A stretch of DNA of 64,000 nucleotides from Candidatus Phycosocius bacilliformis (GTDB lineage: Bacteria > Pseudomonadota > Alphaproteobacteria > Caulobacterales > Aquidulcibacteraceae): positions 401,668-465,667 of the forward strand of contig NZ_BFBR01000002.1 in the NCBI RefSeq assembly GCF_003112735.1, given 5' to 3'. Positions 10,235-19,983 of this stretch are shown here, piece by piece. The position numbers were made by a program, and so were the translations under genes. Under the pieces are notes generated by a model. The model made no database searches. It had not been told where the DNA came from and saw only the letters and a list, made by a program, of their open reading frames with translations. Numbering within the stretch: position 1 is the first letter of the stretch; the number at the start of each line of letters is the position of its first letter.

Positions 10235-12613
10235 CTAATAAGTCAAAGGCGGGTCGTGATAGACTGAAAGGCTCTTGAGATTGGGCTTCAGGCGCGGCTC
10301 GCAGAAGCCTAGGTCTTTGAAGACTTCGTCGCGGATCATGGTGAAATCATAAGGGCCTTGATAAAGCTCACTCTCGTCATGGCCGAGAAGTTTGCCAGTG
10401 CGGTCATAGGCCGTCAGCTTTAACTGGCCATTCTTCTCGATGATGTGGATTTTTTGGCCTGCCTTGGCCGGCCAGCGTACCCATTTTGGGATCAAAGCAT
10501 CATTGGAGAAGGCGATTTCGGCGTCGGTTCCTTCCATGTCAAACGTCCAAGTTTCCGAATTGCCGTGGTGCCACTGGCCTTTAAGAACGCCCTTTCCCAC
10601 AGGCGTATTCATGGAGACATTTAAGACACTTTTGGGCAATTGCGGCGTGATCAGAACTTCCGTTCCGCCCCGTCGTATTCGGACGCCCAAAATCTCCTCA
10701 TGCCAAACCCGCAACTGCTCGGCATTTGACCAAGCTTGCAGGAAAGTGCCCGTCCGGCGCGCCCAATTGGCACCGGGCACAGGGAGCGCGTCTGCACATT
10801 CGGCAAGGCTGCCCACAGCGCCTTCGCGCAAGGCTTGGCGGTTCATATTCTCAAACAAGTGCCACGGCTCTTTTTGGACGCCAAAGCGCAACAAGGTGGT
10901 CATGGCAACGCCGTTCAGCCACGGCCAGACCGTGCCATTATGATAGGCAGCATCCTTGTGATAATAATGCCAATGTTCGTGATAGGGATGAAACTCGGGG
11001 TCCTCTTGGCTCAAAGTCGCTACACCCCACGGATAGACGAGGCCTTTCCACAGGTCGCGTGCCCGGATCATCGCCTGCTTTTGGTGTGATGCGAGATCGA
11101 TACCATCCTCAAAGGTCGCTATTGAAACTGCCTCTAAGGCGAAAAAAGCGTTTGGCCTAAGTGCCGGATCGGGGCTGCCGTCTGGCCTCACATGATCGAC
11201 AAGTTTCCCCGATGACTGATCGACAAACATGTCCTTAAGGCCTTTGCTCAGCGTGGCCGTGGCGTCCAATGCGCGTGTCATCAAAACTGGATCTGTTGTC
11301 GCAAGACCGGTGGAATTTATTGCCGCTTCAATCGCTTCAAGCCAGAGGACCTGAATATCGATCGCGCGATTGCCACGCGGTGAAAAAGCCCGCACACCCT
11401 TTTCCTTGGCATCCATCCACGTATCGGCATCGCCATGGGTGACAAGGCCGCTTTCGTCCAAGTCATGATCCAACATGCCTTCAATGGCCATCTTGACAGT
11501 CGGCGACAATTCTGTGGCTAAAGCGTGGTTTCCAGTCCGCCGGATGAGATCCGCCAACGTAATGATAAACCTCGGCGTGCCGTCAGCGGTGTTGTATTGC
11601 ACGCCATCGGGCCGCGCACGATTGGGAATGCGGCCATAGGTTTTGGACTTAGGGTCCTTGTCTTGCAGGGCGGCAAAGCTGCGGAAGACGTCTGCGGCCA
11701 CCTCATATTGGCCGGTTACAAACAAGGTTCCGGTGATGGAGATAAAGGTGTCTCGGCCCCAATAATCATTGAACCATGGTAGGCCCGCATAAATGCCCGT
11801 GCCCATCTGCTTCATCACCAATTGATCCGCCGTCAGGCGCATCCAGAGGAGTGCTTTGGTGCGGTCTGGGTCGCCTGCGTCGAGGGCTCTAGAGCCTGAG
11901 ACCAAAGCCTCCATCCGCGCCATACGTGCCCGGGTCAGGCTTTCATGGGCGCGACGCAGCTGACTTAACTGTCGGCGCACCTCGGCTTTGGAAGCGCCCA
12001 GCAGAATGAAAAAGCCCTGCCCGTCCCGCCTGATCATCAAGCCGGATTCTCCGACACTGACCGTGCTCGATGGTGTCACCGGGGCCAGATGCAGCCAAAG
12101 ATGGGCTGCCTCAAGTGGGCGATACCAGAGCCCCTCCGGCGATGCTTCACTGTCGCCCAAGAGATCGCCGACAAACTCAAAGCCGACCAGGCCGTCTTGC
12201 TTGGCCTCAACCTCCACCATGAGGGCAGTCACGCCATCAAACAGTCGAAGCGTTTCTTTCACAGCACCATAATCGCGCGTCATCGCGTGCGGGCTTATCA
12301 CCACGGTCGCACCAGCGCGCAAAAGCGGCTTGCCGTCGAAAGTCAGGCGATAATCCTGAAAAATCCGCTTGGTGGCGACATTCCAGCCAAAGAACCAATC
12401 ATCGGCTTTGTCTTGATGGGTGCGCCCGTAAAAATAGGCCGAAGCCTTGTCGGTATAGCTGAATTGGCGGTTTTCCTGCGGCCCGACAGGCATGGCCAAA
12501 CTGTCAAGTACGGGGAAGGATTGGAGGGCCGTTTCAGCTGCCTGGGTACCTTTCGGCAAAAGGCTCAACGCCCCGGTCGTGGCAGCGGCAACCAGTAACG
12601 AGCGTCTACGCAT
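10235..12613 (-). CDS. Exported amylo-alpha-1,6-glucosidase-like (glycogen debranching enzyme family) hydrolase
   Basis: A 792-residue protein whose C-terminal two thirds look like the (alpha/alpha)6-barrel of glycogen-debranching enzymes: GLPWFNDYWGRDTFIS (about residue 285), HGDADTWMDA, and late acidic motifs. The N-terminus MRRRSLLVAAATTGALSLLP is twin-arginine-like with an Ala-rich core ending near TQAAE, so export to the periplasm is likely. The expected reaction is hydrolysis of alpha-1,6-glucosidic branches in an oligo- or polysaccharide; the real substrate is not visible. The gene stands alone, convergent with the kinase and divergent from carB. It is not in a glycogen operon, which fits a scavenging rather than storage role (inference). 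Confidence 0.82.
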   Translation of the reverse strand: MRRRSLLVAAATTGALSLLPKGTQAAETALQSFPVLDSLAMPVGPQENRQFSYTDKASAYFYGRTHQDKADDWFFGWNVATKRIFQDYRLTFDGKPLLRAGATVVISPHAMTRDYGAVKETLRLFDGVTALMVEVEAKQDGLVGFEFVGDLLGDSEASPEGLWYRPLEAAHLWLHLAPVTPSSTVSVGESGLMIRRDGQGFFILLGASKAEVRRQLSQLRRAHESLTRARMARMEALVSGSRALDAGDPDRTKALLWMRLTADQLVMKQMGTGIYAGLPWFNDYWGRDTFISITGTLFVTGQYEVAADVFRSFAALQDKDPKSKTYGRIPNRARPDGVQYNTADGTPRFIITLADLIRRTGNHALATELSPTVKMAIEGMLDHDLDESGLVTHGDADTWMDAKEKGVRAFSPRGNRAIDIQVLWLEAIEAAINSTGLATTDPVLMTRALDATATLSKGLKDMFVDQSSGKLVDHVRPDGSPDPALRPNAFFALEAVSIATFEDGIDLASHQKQAMIRARDLWKGLVYPWGVATLSQEDPEFHPYHEHWHYYHKDAAYHNGTVWPWLNGVAMTTLLRFGVQKEPWHLFENMNRQALREGAVGSLAECADALPVPGANWARRTGTFLQAWSNAEQLRVWHEEILGVRIRRGGTEVLITPQLPKSVLNVSMNTPVGKGVLKGQWHHGNSETWTFDMEGTDAEIAFSNDALIPKWVRWPAKAGQKIHIIEKNGQLKLTAYDRTGKLLGHDESELYQGPYDFTMIRDEVFKDLGFCEPRLKPNLKSLSVYHDPPLTY

Positions 12614-12711
12614 GAGAAATCCTCAAACCCAAAATGGACAGCCAAGCCTAATCAAGGTGGAAACCACTTGCTAGACTCTGTCATTGGCGTTAACAGCTAC
12701 CGCCTTCCAAG

Positions 12712-12748
12712 GCCCTCCCAGCGTGCTATCCGCTCGGGAGGGCTTTTT
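12712..12748 (+). terminator. Terminator-like hairpin in the leader upstream of carB
   Basis: The arm GCCCTCCCAGCG (12712-12723) pairs with CGCT-C-GGGAGGGC (12731-12743) with one bulged C and loop TGCTATC, followed directly by TTTTT (12744-12748). The T-run is on the plus strand only. The gene to the left runs on the minus strand, so this hairpin cannot end it; it must act on plus-strand transcripts entering carB or on a short RNA of its own. It may be an attenuator. Confidence 0.75.
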
Positions 12749-12794
12749 GCGACTGGCACCCAGACATGACCCCGAAGTTTGAACGGACACCTCC

Positions 12795-15700
12795 ATGCCC
12801 AAACGCACAGACCTGAAATCAATCCTGATCATCGGGGCGGGCCCCATCGTGATTGGTCAAGCGTGCGAGTTTGATTATTCAGGCGTGCAGGCCTGCAAAG
12901 CTTTGAAAGAGGAAGGCTTCCGGGTCATTCTGGTCAATTCCAACCCTGCCACAATCATGACCGACCCTGAGCTGGCCGATGCGACCTATGTCGAGCCCAT
13001 CACGCCGGAGGTGGTTGAACTCATCATCGCCAAGGAACGCCCCGACGCAGTCTTGCCGACCATGGGTGGGCAGACCGCGCTGAATTGCGCTTTGACGCTG
13101 GAGAAAAACGGGGTTCTGGCCAAGTATAATGTCGAAATGATCGGCGCGAAGGCTGACGTCATCGAAAAGGCCGAGGATCGCCTGAAGTTCCGCGACGCCA
13201 TGGATAAGATTGGGCTGGAGAGCCCAAAGTCGAAAATCGCCCATACAATTGATGATGCCATGGCCGCGCTGCCATTTGTCGGCTTGCCTGCCATCATCCG
13301 GCCCAGCTTTACCTTGGGCGGCACGGGCGGCGGCATTGCCTATAATGTCGATGAGTTTAAGCGCATCTGCGCCAATGGCATTGCGGCCAGCCCGGTCGGC
13401 GAAATCCTGGTGGAAGAAAGCGTTCTGGGCTGGAAAGAGTATGAGATGGAAGTGGTCCGCGACAAGGCGGATAATTGCATCATCATCTGCTCAATTGAGA
13501 ATATCGACCCCATGGGGGTCCACACGGGTGATTCGATCACGGTGGCCCCGGCCCTCACCCTGACAGACAAGGAATATCAGCGCATGCGCGATGCGTCGAT
13601 CGCGGTTCTGCGCGAGATCGGGGTGGAGACCGGCGGCTCCAACGTGCAATTCGCCGTCAATCCAGCCGATGGCCGCATGACCGTGATTGAGATGAACCCG
13701 CGTGTGTCACGCTCTTCGGCCTTGGCATCCAAGGCCACCGGCTTCCCCATCGCCAAAGTCGCTGCCAAGTTGGCGATTGGCTATACGCTGGATGAAATCG
13801 CCAATGACATCACAGGCGGGGCCACCCCGGCCTCGTTTGAACCCTCGATTGACTATGTCGTCACGAAAATCCCCCGTTTCGCCTTTGAAAAATATAAGGG
13901 TGCGGATACGACTTTGACCACCTCGATGAAGTCGGTCGGCGAAGCCATGGCGATTGGCCGGACATTTCAGGAAAGCTTCCAAAAGGCCCTGCGGTCACTC
14001 GAAACCGGGCTGGATGGCTTTGACCCCCATCTGGAAGTCGGCCATGACCGCGACGCCTTGCATCAAGCCCTGACCATTCCCAGCCCGACCCGCATTCTGG
14101 TGGTTGGCCAGGCGTTGCGGACCGGCATGAGCGTTGAGGAAGTCCATGCGGCGAGCAAGATCGACCCCTGGTTCCTTGACCAATTTGCTGAGTTGATCGC
14201 CACTGAAAAGAAGCTGGAAGCCTTAGGCCTGCCGCAGACCAGTGCAGACTGGCGCTATGTGAAGGCTCAGGGTTTTTCCGACAAGCGCTTGGCCAAGATT
14301 GCTGGCAAGAGCGAGGTCGAGGTGCGCACATTGCGCCGCGCAGCCGGGGTACGCCCTGCCTATAAGCGGATTGACACCTGTGCGGCAGAGTTTGCCTCGC
14401 CCACGCCCTATATGTATTCCACTTATGAGACCGAATGTGAGGCTGCCCCCTCAAATGCCCGCAAAATCATCATTCTAGGCGGAGGTCCCAACCGGATCGG
14501 CCAAGGGATTGAGTTTGATTATTGCTGTTGCCATGCCGCTTTCGCCTGCGAAGAATTGGGCATTGAGAGCATTATGGTCAATTGTAACCCCGAGACCGTC
14601 TCGACCGATTATGACACGTCTGATCGGCTCTATTTTGAGCCCTTGACCGCGGAAGATGTGCTGGAAATCATCGAGACCGAAAAGCAAAGTGGCACGCTAA
14701 TGGGTGTCATCGTGCAATTTGGTGGTCAGACACCGCTCAAACTGGCTCACCCGTTGGAGCAGGCTGGTGTGCCGATCTTGGGTACCAGTGTGGATGCCAT
14801 CGACATTGCCGAAGATCGTGAGCGTTTCAAGGCCCTGCTGAACGACCTCAATCAATTGCAGCCACGCAATGCCATCGCGCGCACCGAGGCCGAAGCCGTG
14901 TTGGGTGCCCAAGCCGTTGGTTATCCTGTGGTGCTGCGCCCCTCTTATGTGCTGGGTGGACGGGGCATGGAAATTGTCCACGATCAGGCAAGCCTTGAGC
15001 GCTATGTGCGCGAAGCGGTGATCGTCTCCGGCGATAATCCTGTTCTGATCGACCAATATCTGCGCGATGCCATTGAAGTCGATGTTGATGCCCTGTCGGA
15101 CGGGACCGATGTGTTCGTGGCTGGCATCATGGAGCACATCGAGGAGGCGGGTATCCATTCTGGTGACAGCGCCTGCGCCCTGCCGCCTTATACCTTGTCT
15201 GAGGATGTGATTGCCCGCATTGAGGCCCAAACCATTGCCATGGCCAAGGGCCTCAATGTGGTGGGCCTCATCAATATCCAATATGCCATCAAGGACGACA
15301 CAATCTATGTGTTGGAGGCCAATCCACGCGCGTCGCGCACAGCCCCCTTTGTGGCGAAGGCCGTCGGTATTCCTGTGGCGCGGATCGCCGCCAAATTGCA
15401 GGCAGGAGAGAAACTTTCCAGCTTCGGATTGAAAAGCAAGAAACTCAATCATGTCGCTGTAAAAGAGGCTGTTTTCCCATTTGCACGCTTTGCAGGTGTG
15501 GACCCAATTCTGGGGCCGGAAATGCGCTCAACCGGGGAATGCATGGGCATAGATGGCGACTTTGGCCATGCCTTCCTGAAGTCGCAATTGGGTGCCGGAA
15601 TGCGCCTGCCAACCAGCGGAACCGCCTTCCTCTCGGTGAAAGACAGCCATAAACCTGCCTTGGTTGACCTCGGTCGCAGCTTCGTGCGCTTGGGCTTTAA

Positions 15701-16007
15701 GCTGGTTGCCACAGAAGGCAGCGCCAAAGTGTTGCGCGATGCCGGTGTGCCGGTTGAGCGGATCAATAAAGTCATGGAAGGCCGCCCTCATATCGTTGAT
15801 GCGATGATCAATGGGGATATCCAATTGGTCGTCAACACGACTGAAGGGGCCCAGTCGCTGGCCGATAGCTATTCCATCCGGCGCACGGCTTTGGTCTCAA
15901 ATATCTCCTATTACACCACGATTGCCGGGGCACGTGCTGCCGTCATGGCCATCGAAGCTGCCGAGGTTGAAACACTGCAGGTTAAGCCACTGCAAGCATA
16001 TGCTTGA
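12795..16007 (+). CDS. carB: Carbamoyl-phosphate synthase large subunit
   Basis: CarB makes carbamoyl phosphate from bicarbonate, ammonia (from glutamine via CarA) and two ATP, feeding pyrimidine and arginine synthesis. At 1070 residues it has full length. The two homologous ATP-grasp halves are evident: [17 protein letters not shown] near residue 15 and [17 protein letters not shown] near 560. They are followed by the C-terminal MGS-like allosteric domain ([14 protein letters not shown] onward), where UMP and ornithine usually bind. carA is not adjacent; the upstream neighbour is a divergent hydrolase. A terminator-like hairpin lies 46 bp before the start. greA follows after 53 bp and may be co-transcribed. 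Confidence 0.98.
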   Translation: MPKRTDLKSILIIGAGPIVIGQACEFDYSGVQACKALKEEGFRVILVNSNPATIMTDPELADATYVEPITPEVVELIIAKERPDAVLPTMGGQTALNCALTLEKNGVLAKYNVEMIGAKADVIEKAEDRLKFRDAMDKIGLESPKSKIAHTIDDAMAALPFVGLPAIIRPSFTLGGTGGGIAYNVDEFKRICANGIAASPVGEILVEESVLGWKEYEMEVVRDKADNCIIICSIENIDPMGVHTGDSITVAPALTLTDKEYQRMRDASIAVLREIGVETGGSNVQFAVNPADGRMTVIEMNPRVSRSSALASKATGFPIAKVAAKLAIGYTLDEIANDITGGATPASFEPSIDYVVTKIPRFAFEKYKGADTTLTTSMKSVGEAMAIGRTFQESFQKALRSLETGLDGFDPHLEVGHDRDALHQALTIPSPTRILVVGQALRTGMSVEEVHAASKIDPWFLDQFAELIATEKKLEALGLPQTSADWRYVKAQGFSDKRLAKIAGKSEVEVRTLRRAAGVRPAYKRIDTCAAEFASPTPYMYSTYETECEAAPSNARKIIILGGGPNRIGQGIEFDYCCCHAAFACEELGIESIMVNCNPETVSTDYDTSDRLYFEPLTAEDVLEIIETEKQSGTLMGVIVQFGGQTPLKLAHPLEQAGVPILGTSVDAIDIAEDRERFKALLNDLNQLQPRNAIARTEAEAVLGAQAVGYPVVLRPSYVLGGRGMEIVHDQASLERYVREAVIVSGDNPVLIDQYLRDAIEVDVDALSDGTDVFVAGIMEHIEEAGIHSGDSACALPPYTLSEDVIARIEAQTIAMAKGLNVVGLINIQYAIKDDTIYVLEANPRASRTAPFVAKAVGIPVARIAAKLQAGEKLSSFGLKSKKLNHVAVKEAVFPFARFAGVDPILGPEMRSTGECMGIDGDFGHAFLKSQLGAGMRLPTSGTAFLSVKDSHKPALVDLGRSFVRLGFKLVATEGSAKVLRDAGVPVERINKVMEGRPHIVDAMINGDIQLVVNTTEGAQSLADSYSIRRTALVSNISYYTTIAGARAAVMAIEAAEVETLQVKPLQAYA

Positions 16008-16060
16008 CGAAAGGCCCGGCGACCACCACTCTATAGGCCCCTTTTTGTGGAATCCCCCTT

Positions 16061-16534
16061 ATGGAAAAGATCCCAATGACTGCAGAGGGCCATGCGGCCC
16101 TCGATGCAGAACTGAAACGTTTGAAGACAGATGAACGCCCCGCCGTGATCGGGGCGATCTCTGAGGCGCGCTCGCATGGCGACTTGTCAGAGAATGCCGA
16201 ATATCATGCTGCCAAAGAGCGGCAGTCTTATATCGAAGGCCGGATCGCCGAGCTGGAAGACAAGCTGGCGCGCGCCCAAGTGATCGACGTGTCGAAACTA
16301 TCAGGCACCAATGTGAAATTTGGCGCCACCGTCACGGTGATTGACGAAGATACCGACCAGAAGGCTGTCTATAAGATCGTCGGTGAGGATGAGGCCGATG
16401 TGAAGCTCGGCAAAATCTCCATCACCTCCCCCATCGCCCGGGCCATGATTGGCAAGGAAGAAGGCGATGTGGTTGAAGTGGCCGCACCCGGCGGGTCAAA
16501 AAGCTATGAAATCGTGGCGGTGAACTGGGCCTAA
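16061..16534 (+). CDS. greA: Transcription elongation factor GreA
   Basis: GreA rescues backtracked RNA polymerase by stimulating cleavage of the nascent transcript through the secondary channel. The 157-residue protein has the usual N-terminal coiled coil with the acidic tip [18 protein letters not shown] (about residues 36-53) and the C-terminal FKBP-like domain ([18 protein letters not shown]). Start ATG 16061 is at the normal family position. It follows carB on the same strand and ends in a strong intrinsic terminator at 16579-16606. Confidence 0.97.
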   Translation: MEKIPMTAEGHAALDAELKRLKTDERPAVIGAISEARSHGDLSENAEYHAAKERQSYIEGRIAELEDKLARAQVIDVSKLSGTNVKFGATVTVIDEDTDQKAVYKIVGEDEADVKLGKISITSPIARAMIGKEEGDVVEVAAPGGSKSYEIVAVNWA

Positions 16535-16540
16535 GCCCCA

Positions 16541-16566
16541 TGTTGGATCAGCGTGTTGGATCAGCG
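16541..16566 (+). repeat. Perfect 13-bp tandem duplication
   Basis: TGTTGGATCAGCG occurs twice back to back (16541-16553 and 16554-16566) between the greA stop and its terminator. It is probably a replication-slippage duplication with no function that I can see. Confidence 0.9.
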
Positions 16567-16578
16567 CGCGAGATAAAT

Positions 16579-16606
16579 CGGGCCCCTGCTTCAGGGGCCC
16601 GTTTTT
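16579..16606 (+). terminator. Intrinsic terminator of greA
   Basis: CGGGCCCCTG (16579-16588), loop CTT, then CAGGGGCCCG (16592-16601), followed by TTTTT. It is a perfect 10-bp stem. The convergent scoB gene ends 4 bp later, so the hairpin may also act on the opposite strand, where the T-run is poor. Confidence 0.93.
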
Positions 16607-16609
16607 GTG

Positions 16610-17254
16610 TCAAAGGCGGACGTCAAAGGTCGCTTCGGTTTTGGCCGTGACCTCATCAAGGCTCACGCCTGTGGCCAATTCGATCAGTGACATGCCCCCT
16701 GCCTTGCGGTCGATTGAAAATACCGCAAGGTCAGTGATGACAAGATCAACCACACGCTGGCCGGTCAGTGGCAGGTGACAGCGGTGCAGCAGTTTCGGTG
16801 CACCATCCTTGGCAGTGTGTTCCATCACCACCACACAGCGGCGAACGCCAGCCACCAGATCCATGGCCCCACCCATGCCTTTGACCATCTTGCCCGGCAC
16901 CATCCAATTGGCAAGATCGCCGGTTTCCGACACTTCCATTGCGCCCAAGATGGACAAATCAATATGGCCGCCCCGGATCATGGCGAAACTGTCGGCGGAG
17001 GAGAAGTAAGAGGTTTGGGGCAATTGGGTGATAGTCTGCTTGCCGGCATTGATCAGATCAGCGTCCTCCTCGCCCTCAAATGGAAACGGCCCCATACCGA
17101 GCATGCCGTTTTCACTTTGCAGCGTGACAGTCATCCCTTCAGGAATATGATTGGCCACCAATGTGGGAATGCCAATGCCAAGATTGACATAAAATCCATC
17201 GCACAACTCTTTGGCCGCGCGGGCGGCGAGATCATCGCGGGTCCAAGGCATCAC
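16610..17254 (-). CDS. scoB: 3-oxoacid CoA-transferase subunit B
   Basis: Beta subunit of a succinyl-CoA:3-ketoacid (acetoacetate) CoA-transferase, which activates acetoacetate for use as a carbon source. The 214-residue protein contains [10 protein letters not shown] near residue 20 and [12 protein letters not shown] near residue 47; the Glu in ENG is the residue that forms the covalent CoA thioester in this family. Its start overlaps the scoA stop by 4 bp, giving translational coupling of the two subunits. With the PHA locus and thiolase-like gene of this window it would connect acetoacetate and acyl-CoA pools (inference). Confidence 0.94.
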   Translation of the reverse strand: MMPWTRDDLAARAAKELCDGFYVNLGIGIPTLVANHIPEGMTVTLQSENGMLGMGPFPFEGEEDADLINAGKQTITQLPQTSYFSSADSFAMIRGGHIDLSILGAMEVSETGDLANWMVPGKMVKGMGGAMDLVAGVRRCVVVMEHTAKDGAPKLLHRCHLPLTGQRVVDLVITDLAVFSIDRKAGGMSLIELATGVSLDEVTAKTEATFDVRL

Positions 17255-17955
17255 ACGGCCTCCTTCTTGATCACGGTGCGTTGTTCGATGCGCTTTTCGA
17301 AGCTGCCTTGCACCAGACGCTTCACATAAATACCCGGTGTATGGATTTGGTCAGGGTCGAGGCTGCCAACGGGCACAATTTCTTCCACTTCAGCCACACA
17401 GATTTTGCCAGCGGTGGCCATCATCGGGTTAAAGTTGCGCGCGGTTTTGCGATAAACCAGATTGCCCGCGGTATCGGCCTTCCAGGCTTTCACCAAAGAC
17501 AAATCCGCCTTCAAGCCCGTCTCGAGAATATAGGTTTCGCCGTCAAAGTCCTTGTGTTCCTTGCCCTCGGCGATTTTCGTGCCAACACCGGTCTTGGTGT
17601 AAAAGCCAGGTATTCCTGCCCCTCCCGCCCGAATGCGTTCAGCCAGCGTGCCCTGCGGATTGAACTCAAGCTGCAATTCCCCGGACAGAAATTGGCGCTC
17701 AAACTCTTTATTCTCGCCGACATAGGAGGAGATCATCTTACCAATCTGGCGGGTCTCTAGCAGGAGCCCAAGGCCGAAGCCGTCCACCCCCGCATTGTTG
17801 GAGATCACGGTGATCCCCTTCACGCCACTGTCGCGCAGCGCCAGGATAAGATTTTCAGGAATGCCGCACAGGCCGAAGCCGCCAGACATCACAATCATGC
17901 CGTCAAAGGTCAGGCCTTCGAGAGCGGCGGCCGCATTGGGGTAAATCTTTGTCAC
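17251..17955 (-). CDS. scoA: 3-oxoacid CoA-transferase subunit A
   Basis: Alpha subunit of the two-subunit acetoacetate/succinyl-CoA transferase. The 234-residue protein carries the family CoA-binding glycine motif [14 protein letters not shown] near residue 24 and [14 protein letters not shown] near 53, and has the normal length. It is the first gene of a two-gene operon with scoB (4-bp overlap). About 95 bp separate it from the methyltransferase gene upstream on the same strand. Confidence 0.94.
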   Translation of the reverse strand: MTKIYPNAAAALEGLTFDGMIVMSGGFGLCGIPENLILALRDSGVKGITVISNNAGVDGFGLGLLLETRQIGKMISSYVGENKEFERQFLSGELQLEFNPQGTLAERIRAGGAGIPGFYTKTGVGTKIAEGKEHKDFDGETYILETGLKADLSLVKAWKADTAGNLVYRKTARNFNPMMATAGKICVAEVEEIVPVGSLDPDQIHTPGIYVKRLVQGSFEKRIEQRTVIKKEAV

Positions 17956-18049
17956 GGGTTGAAGCCCTTCGATCCGGTTTGCCCATCATCAGGGACCTGT
18001 GTCTTGGCAAACCCGGCTGCATTTGTCGAGCCGGATGCGACAATCGGGC

Positions 18050-18742
18050 TCAGGCTGGCCGGCCGGTGCGCCGTCGGACTGCTGTGATGGACTTGGTCAA
18101 ACCTGCGACTTTTTCCAGCACAAGTTCTGCATCGGGAAAGAGCTCGGCCATCTGGGCTTGATTGAGCAAACGCCAATCAGGCTGAACATTGGACACCCAC
18201 ACTTTGCCCAAGCCTGCCATCAGCTTGCGCTGAACCGGACGCGGCAGAAAAATGACCGGCTGGGGCAGCATTGAATGCTGCTCAAGCGGAAAGTCGACAT
18301 TGGGGGTCTGAACGAAATAGCCATCGGTAATGCGGCGCAGTTCGGCGGCAAATCGGGCCTGATGGCCTGCAGCAATCTGGTCGAAGGTCGCATTGTCATC
18401 CATCGCCAGCATGGTCTGTTTTGGCCCGGTGACATGCTCAATCACCGAAGAACAAAATACGATGTCAAAGGCCTGATCCTCAAATGGCAGGGTTTCTTTC
18501 GACCCATCAAGCTCCATGGTTTCATAGCCGAATTGCGCGCGGGCTGCCTCTAAGTCCGGGGCCCAATGATCGGCGATCACCACGTTCTTGTGCCCGGGTA
18601 GAATGGCATTGAAATGACTACCATCCCCGCCGCCCAGGTCCAAAATCCGATGGTGTGGTTCAACCCCCATCAGCGCGACAAATTGAGCGCCACGACGGGC
18701 CCGCGCGGTGGCTGAAATCGACCGAAGAAAGGATTTGATCAC
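18050..18742 (-). CDS. Class I SAM-dependent methyltransferase
   Basis: A 230-residue protein with a Rossmann methyltransferase domain: motif I is ILDLGGGDGSHF near residue 35, followed by an acidic strand end and FDIVFCSSVIEHV as motif IV. The C-terminal part is typical of UbiE/Methyltransf_11 proteins. Substrate unknown. It is transcribed in the same direction as scoA but with a 95-bp gap, and is divergent from the GH5 gene. No signal peptide is visible, so it is cytoplasmic. Confidence 0.8.
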   Translation of the reverse strand: MIKSFLRSISATARARRGAQFVALMGVEPHHRILDLGGGDGSHFNAILPGHKNVVIADHWAPDLEAARAQFGYETMELDGSKETLPFEDQAFDIVFCSSVIEHVTGPKQTMLAMDDNATFDQIAAGHQARFAAELRRITDGYFVQTPNVDFPLEQHSMLPQPVIFLPRPVQRKLMAGLGKVWVSNVQPDWRLLNQAQMAELFPDAELVLEKVAGLTKSITAVRRRTGRPA

Positions 18743-18882
18743 TGAACCATGCCTTTAAATGGCCGTTCGAGGCAGACAAAGAAGCTGCCTTTCATAGCTT
18801 AGTCGAAGTAAAGGAACCCATAATAGATCTAAATGCGGCACATGATTTGCACGGATAGGCCGCAAAAGCCCCAGAGGTTATC

Positions 18883-19983
18883 ATGACTGACGAGCGATTG
18901 ACGAAAGCGATGAAGCCCGCGGCTGCACTTAAGCGCCGCCTCCGCCTTGCCCTCGGCCTTGGTACCATTGGCCTCGGCGCAGGACTGGGTATCGCAGTGG
19001 CTCAAGGCGTGTGGATGATGACTGGTGCGAGCACCGCCCAAGCCGCGCCAGCGGTCGTGCGCGCGCCATTGCCAATCGAAAACTGCATCAATGTGGCTGG
19101 TGCCTTGGAAGCGCCCAATGAAGGCGACTGGGGTTATCGCATCCGGCGACGCGATCTAGCAACGATCCGGGCAGCAGGCTTTGACACTATTCGCGTCCCG
19201 ATCAAGTTTTCCGCCCACGCGCTTGAAACGGCTCCCTATACGATTGACCCTCAATTCCTTGCCCGCATCGATGAAGTTGTCGCTTGGGCTCTGGAAAATG
19301 ACCTCACCATCATCCTCAATCTGTGCCATTATACTGAGCTGTTTGAAGATCCAGATACTCATGAGCCTCGCCTGATCGCCCTATGGGCTCAGATTGCCAA
19401 GCGCTATGCCAACGCATCCCCAAAGGTGATGTTCGAGCTGATCAATGAGCCGCAAGAGGCGTTTTCAGGCCCGCGCGTCAACCGTGTGCAAGCCGAAGCC
19501 TTGGCTGTCATTCGCAAAACCAATCCCACCCGCACCGTGATTTTCGCGGGTGACCAATGGGGTAACATCAACGGCATGGACAATCTGGAATTGCCCAATG
19601 ACCCCTATGTGGCCGGCACAGTTCATTATTATCAGCCGTTTGAGTTTACCCACCAAGGTGCAAAATGGATGGACAATCCCCCGCCCGCTGGACGCCTGTG
19701 GCCGCGCCGTGGGGAAATGGCTGAGCATGCTCATGACATGGCGCGCATTGCTGAATTTCGCGCCCGCATCCAAGCTCCTGTGCTTTTGGGCGAATATGGG
19801 GTTGGTGTGGAGGTGCCCATGAGCCTGCGGGCCGATTGGACCCGGGCCATGAGCCGCGCATTTAAGGAAATGAACATGCCTGCCTGCTATTTCAATTTCA
19901 CGGGCGGCTTTGATTCTTATGATCGGAGTGTCGAGCGTTGGCATGCCCCCATTCTCGAAGCGCTTGAGTTGAACAAGAAGTGA
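18883..19983 (+). CDS. GH5-family glycoside hydrolase (cellulase-like), membrane-anchored or exported
   Basis: A 366-residue enzyme. The basic N-terminus followed by LALGLGTIGLGAGLGIAVAQGVW is an uncleaved anchor or signal segment. The catalytic domain has the GH5 pattern: GFDTIRVPIKFS, then ELINEPQ with the acid/base Glu in NEP, then VHYYQPFEFTHQG, and LLGEYGVG with the predicted nucleophile Glu. Family GH5 cleaves beta-1,4-linked glucans or mannans by a retaining mechanism; the substrate here is not certain. The stop overlaps the start of the next gene, a polysaccharide-type acyltransferase, so the pair is likely to act on the same cell-surface or secreted polysaccharide (inference). Confidence 0.86.
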   Translation: MTDERLTKAMKPAAALKRRLRLALGLGTIGLGAGLGIAVAQGVWMMTGASTAQAAPAVVRAPLPIENCINVAGALEAPNEGDWGYRIRRRDLATIRAAGFDTIRVPIKFSAHALETAPYTIDPQFLARIDEVVAWALENDLTIILNLCHYTELFEDPDTHEPRLIALWAQIAKRYANASPKVMFELINEPQEAFSGPRVNRVQAEALAVIRKTNPTRTVIFAGDQWGNINGMDNLELPNDPYVAGTVHYYQPFEFTHQGAKWMDNPPPAGRLWPRRGEMAEHAHDMARIAEFRARIQAPVLLGEYGVGVEVPMSLRADWTRAMSRAFKEMNMPACYFNFTGGFDSYDRSVERWHAPILEALELNKK

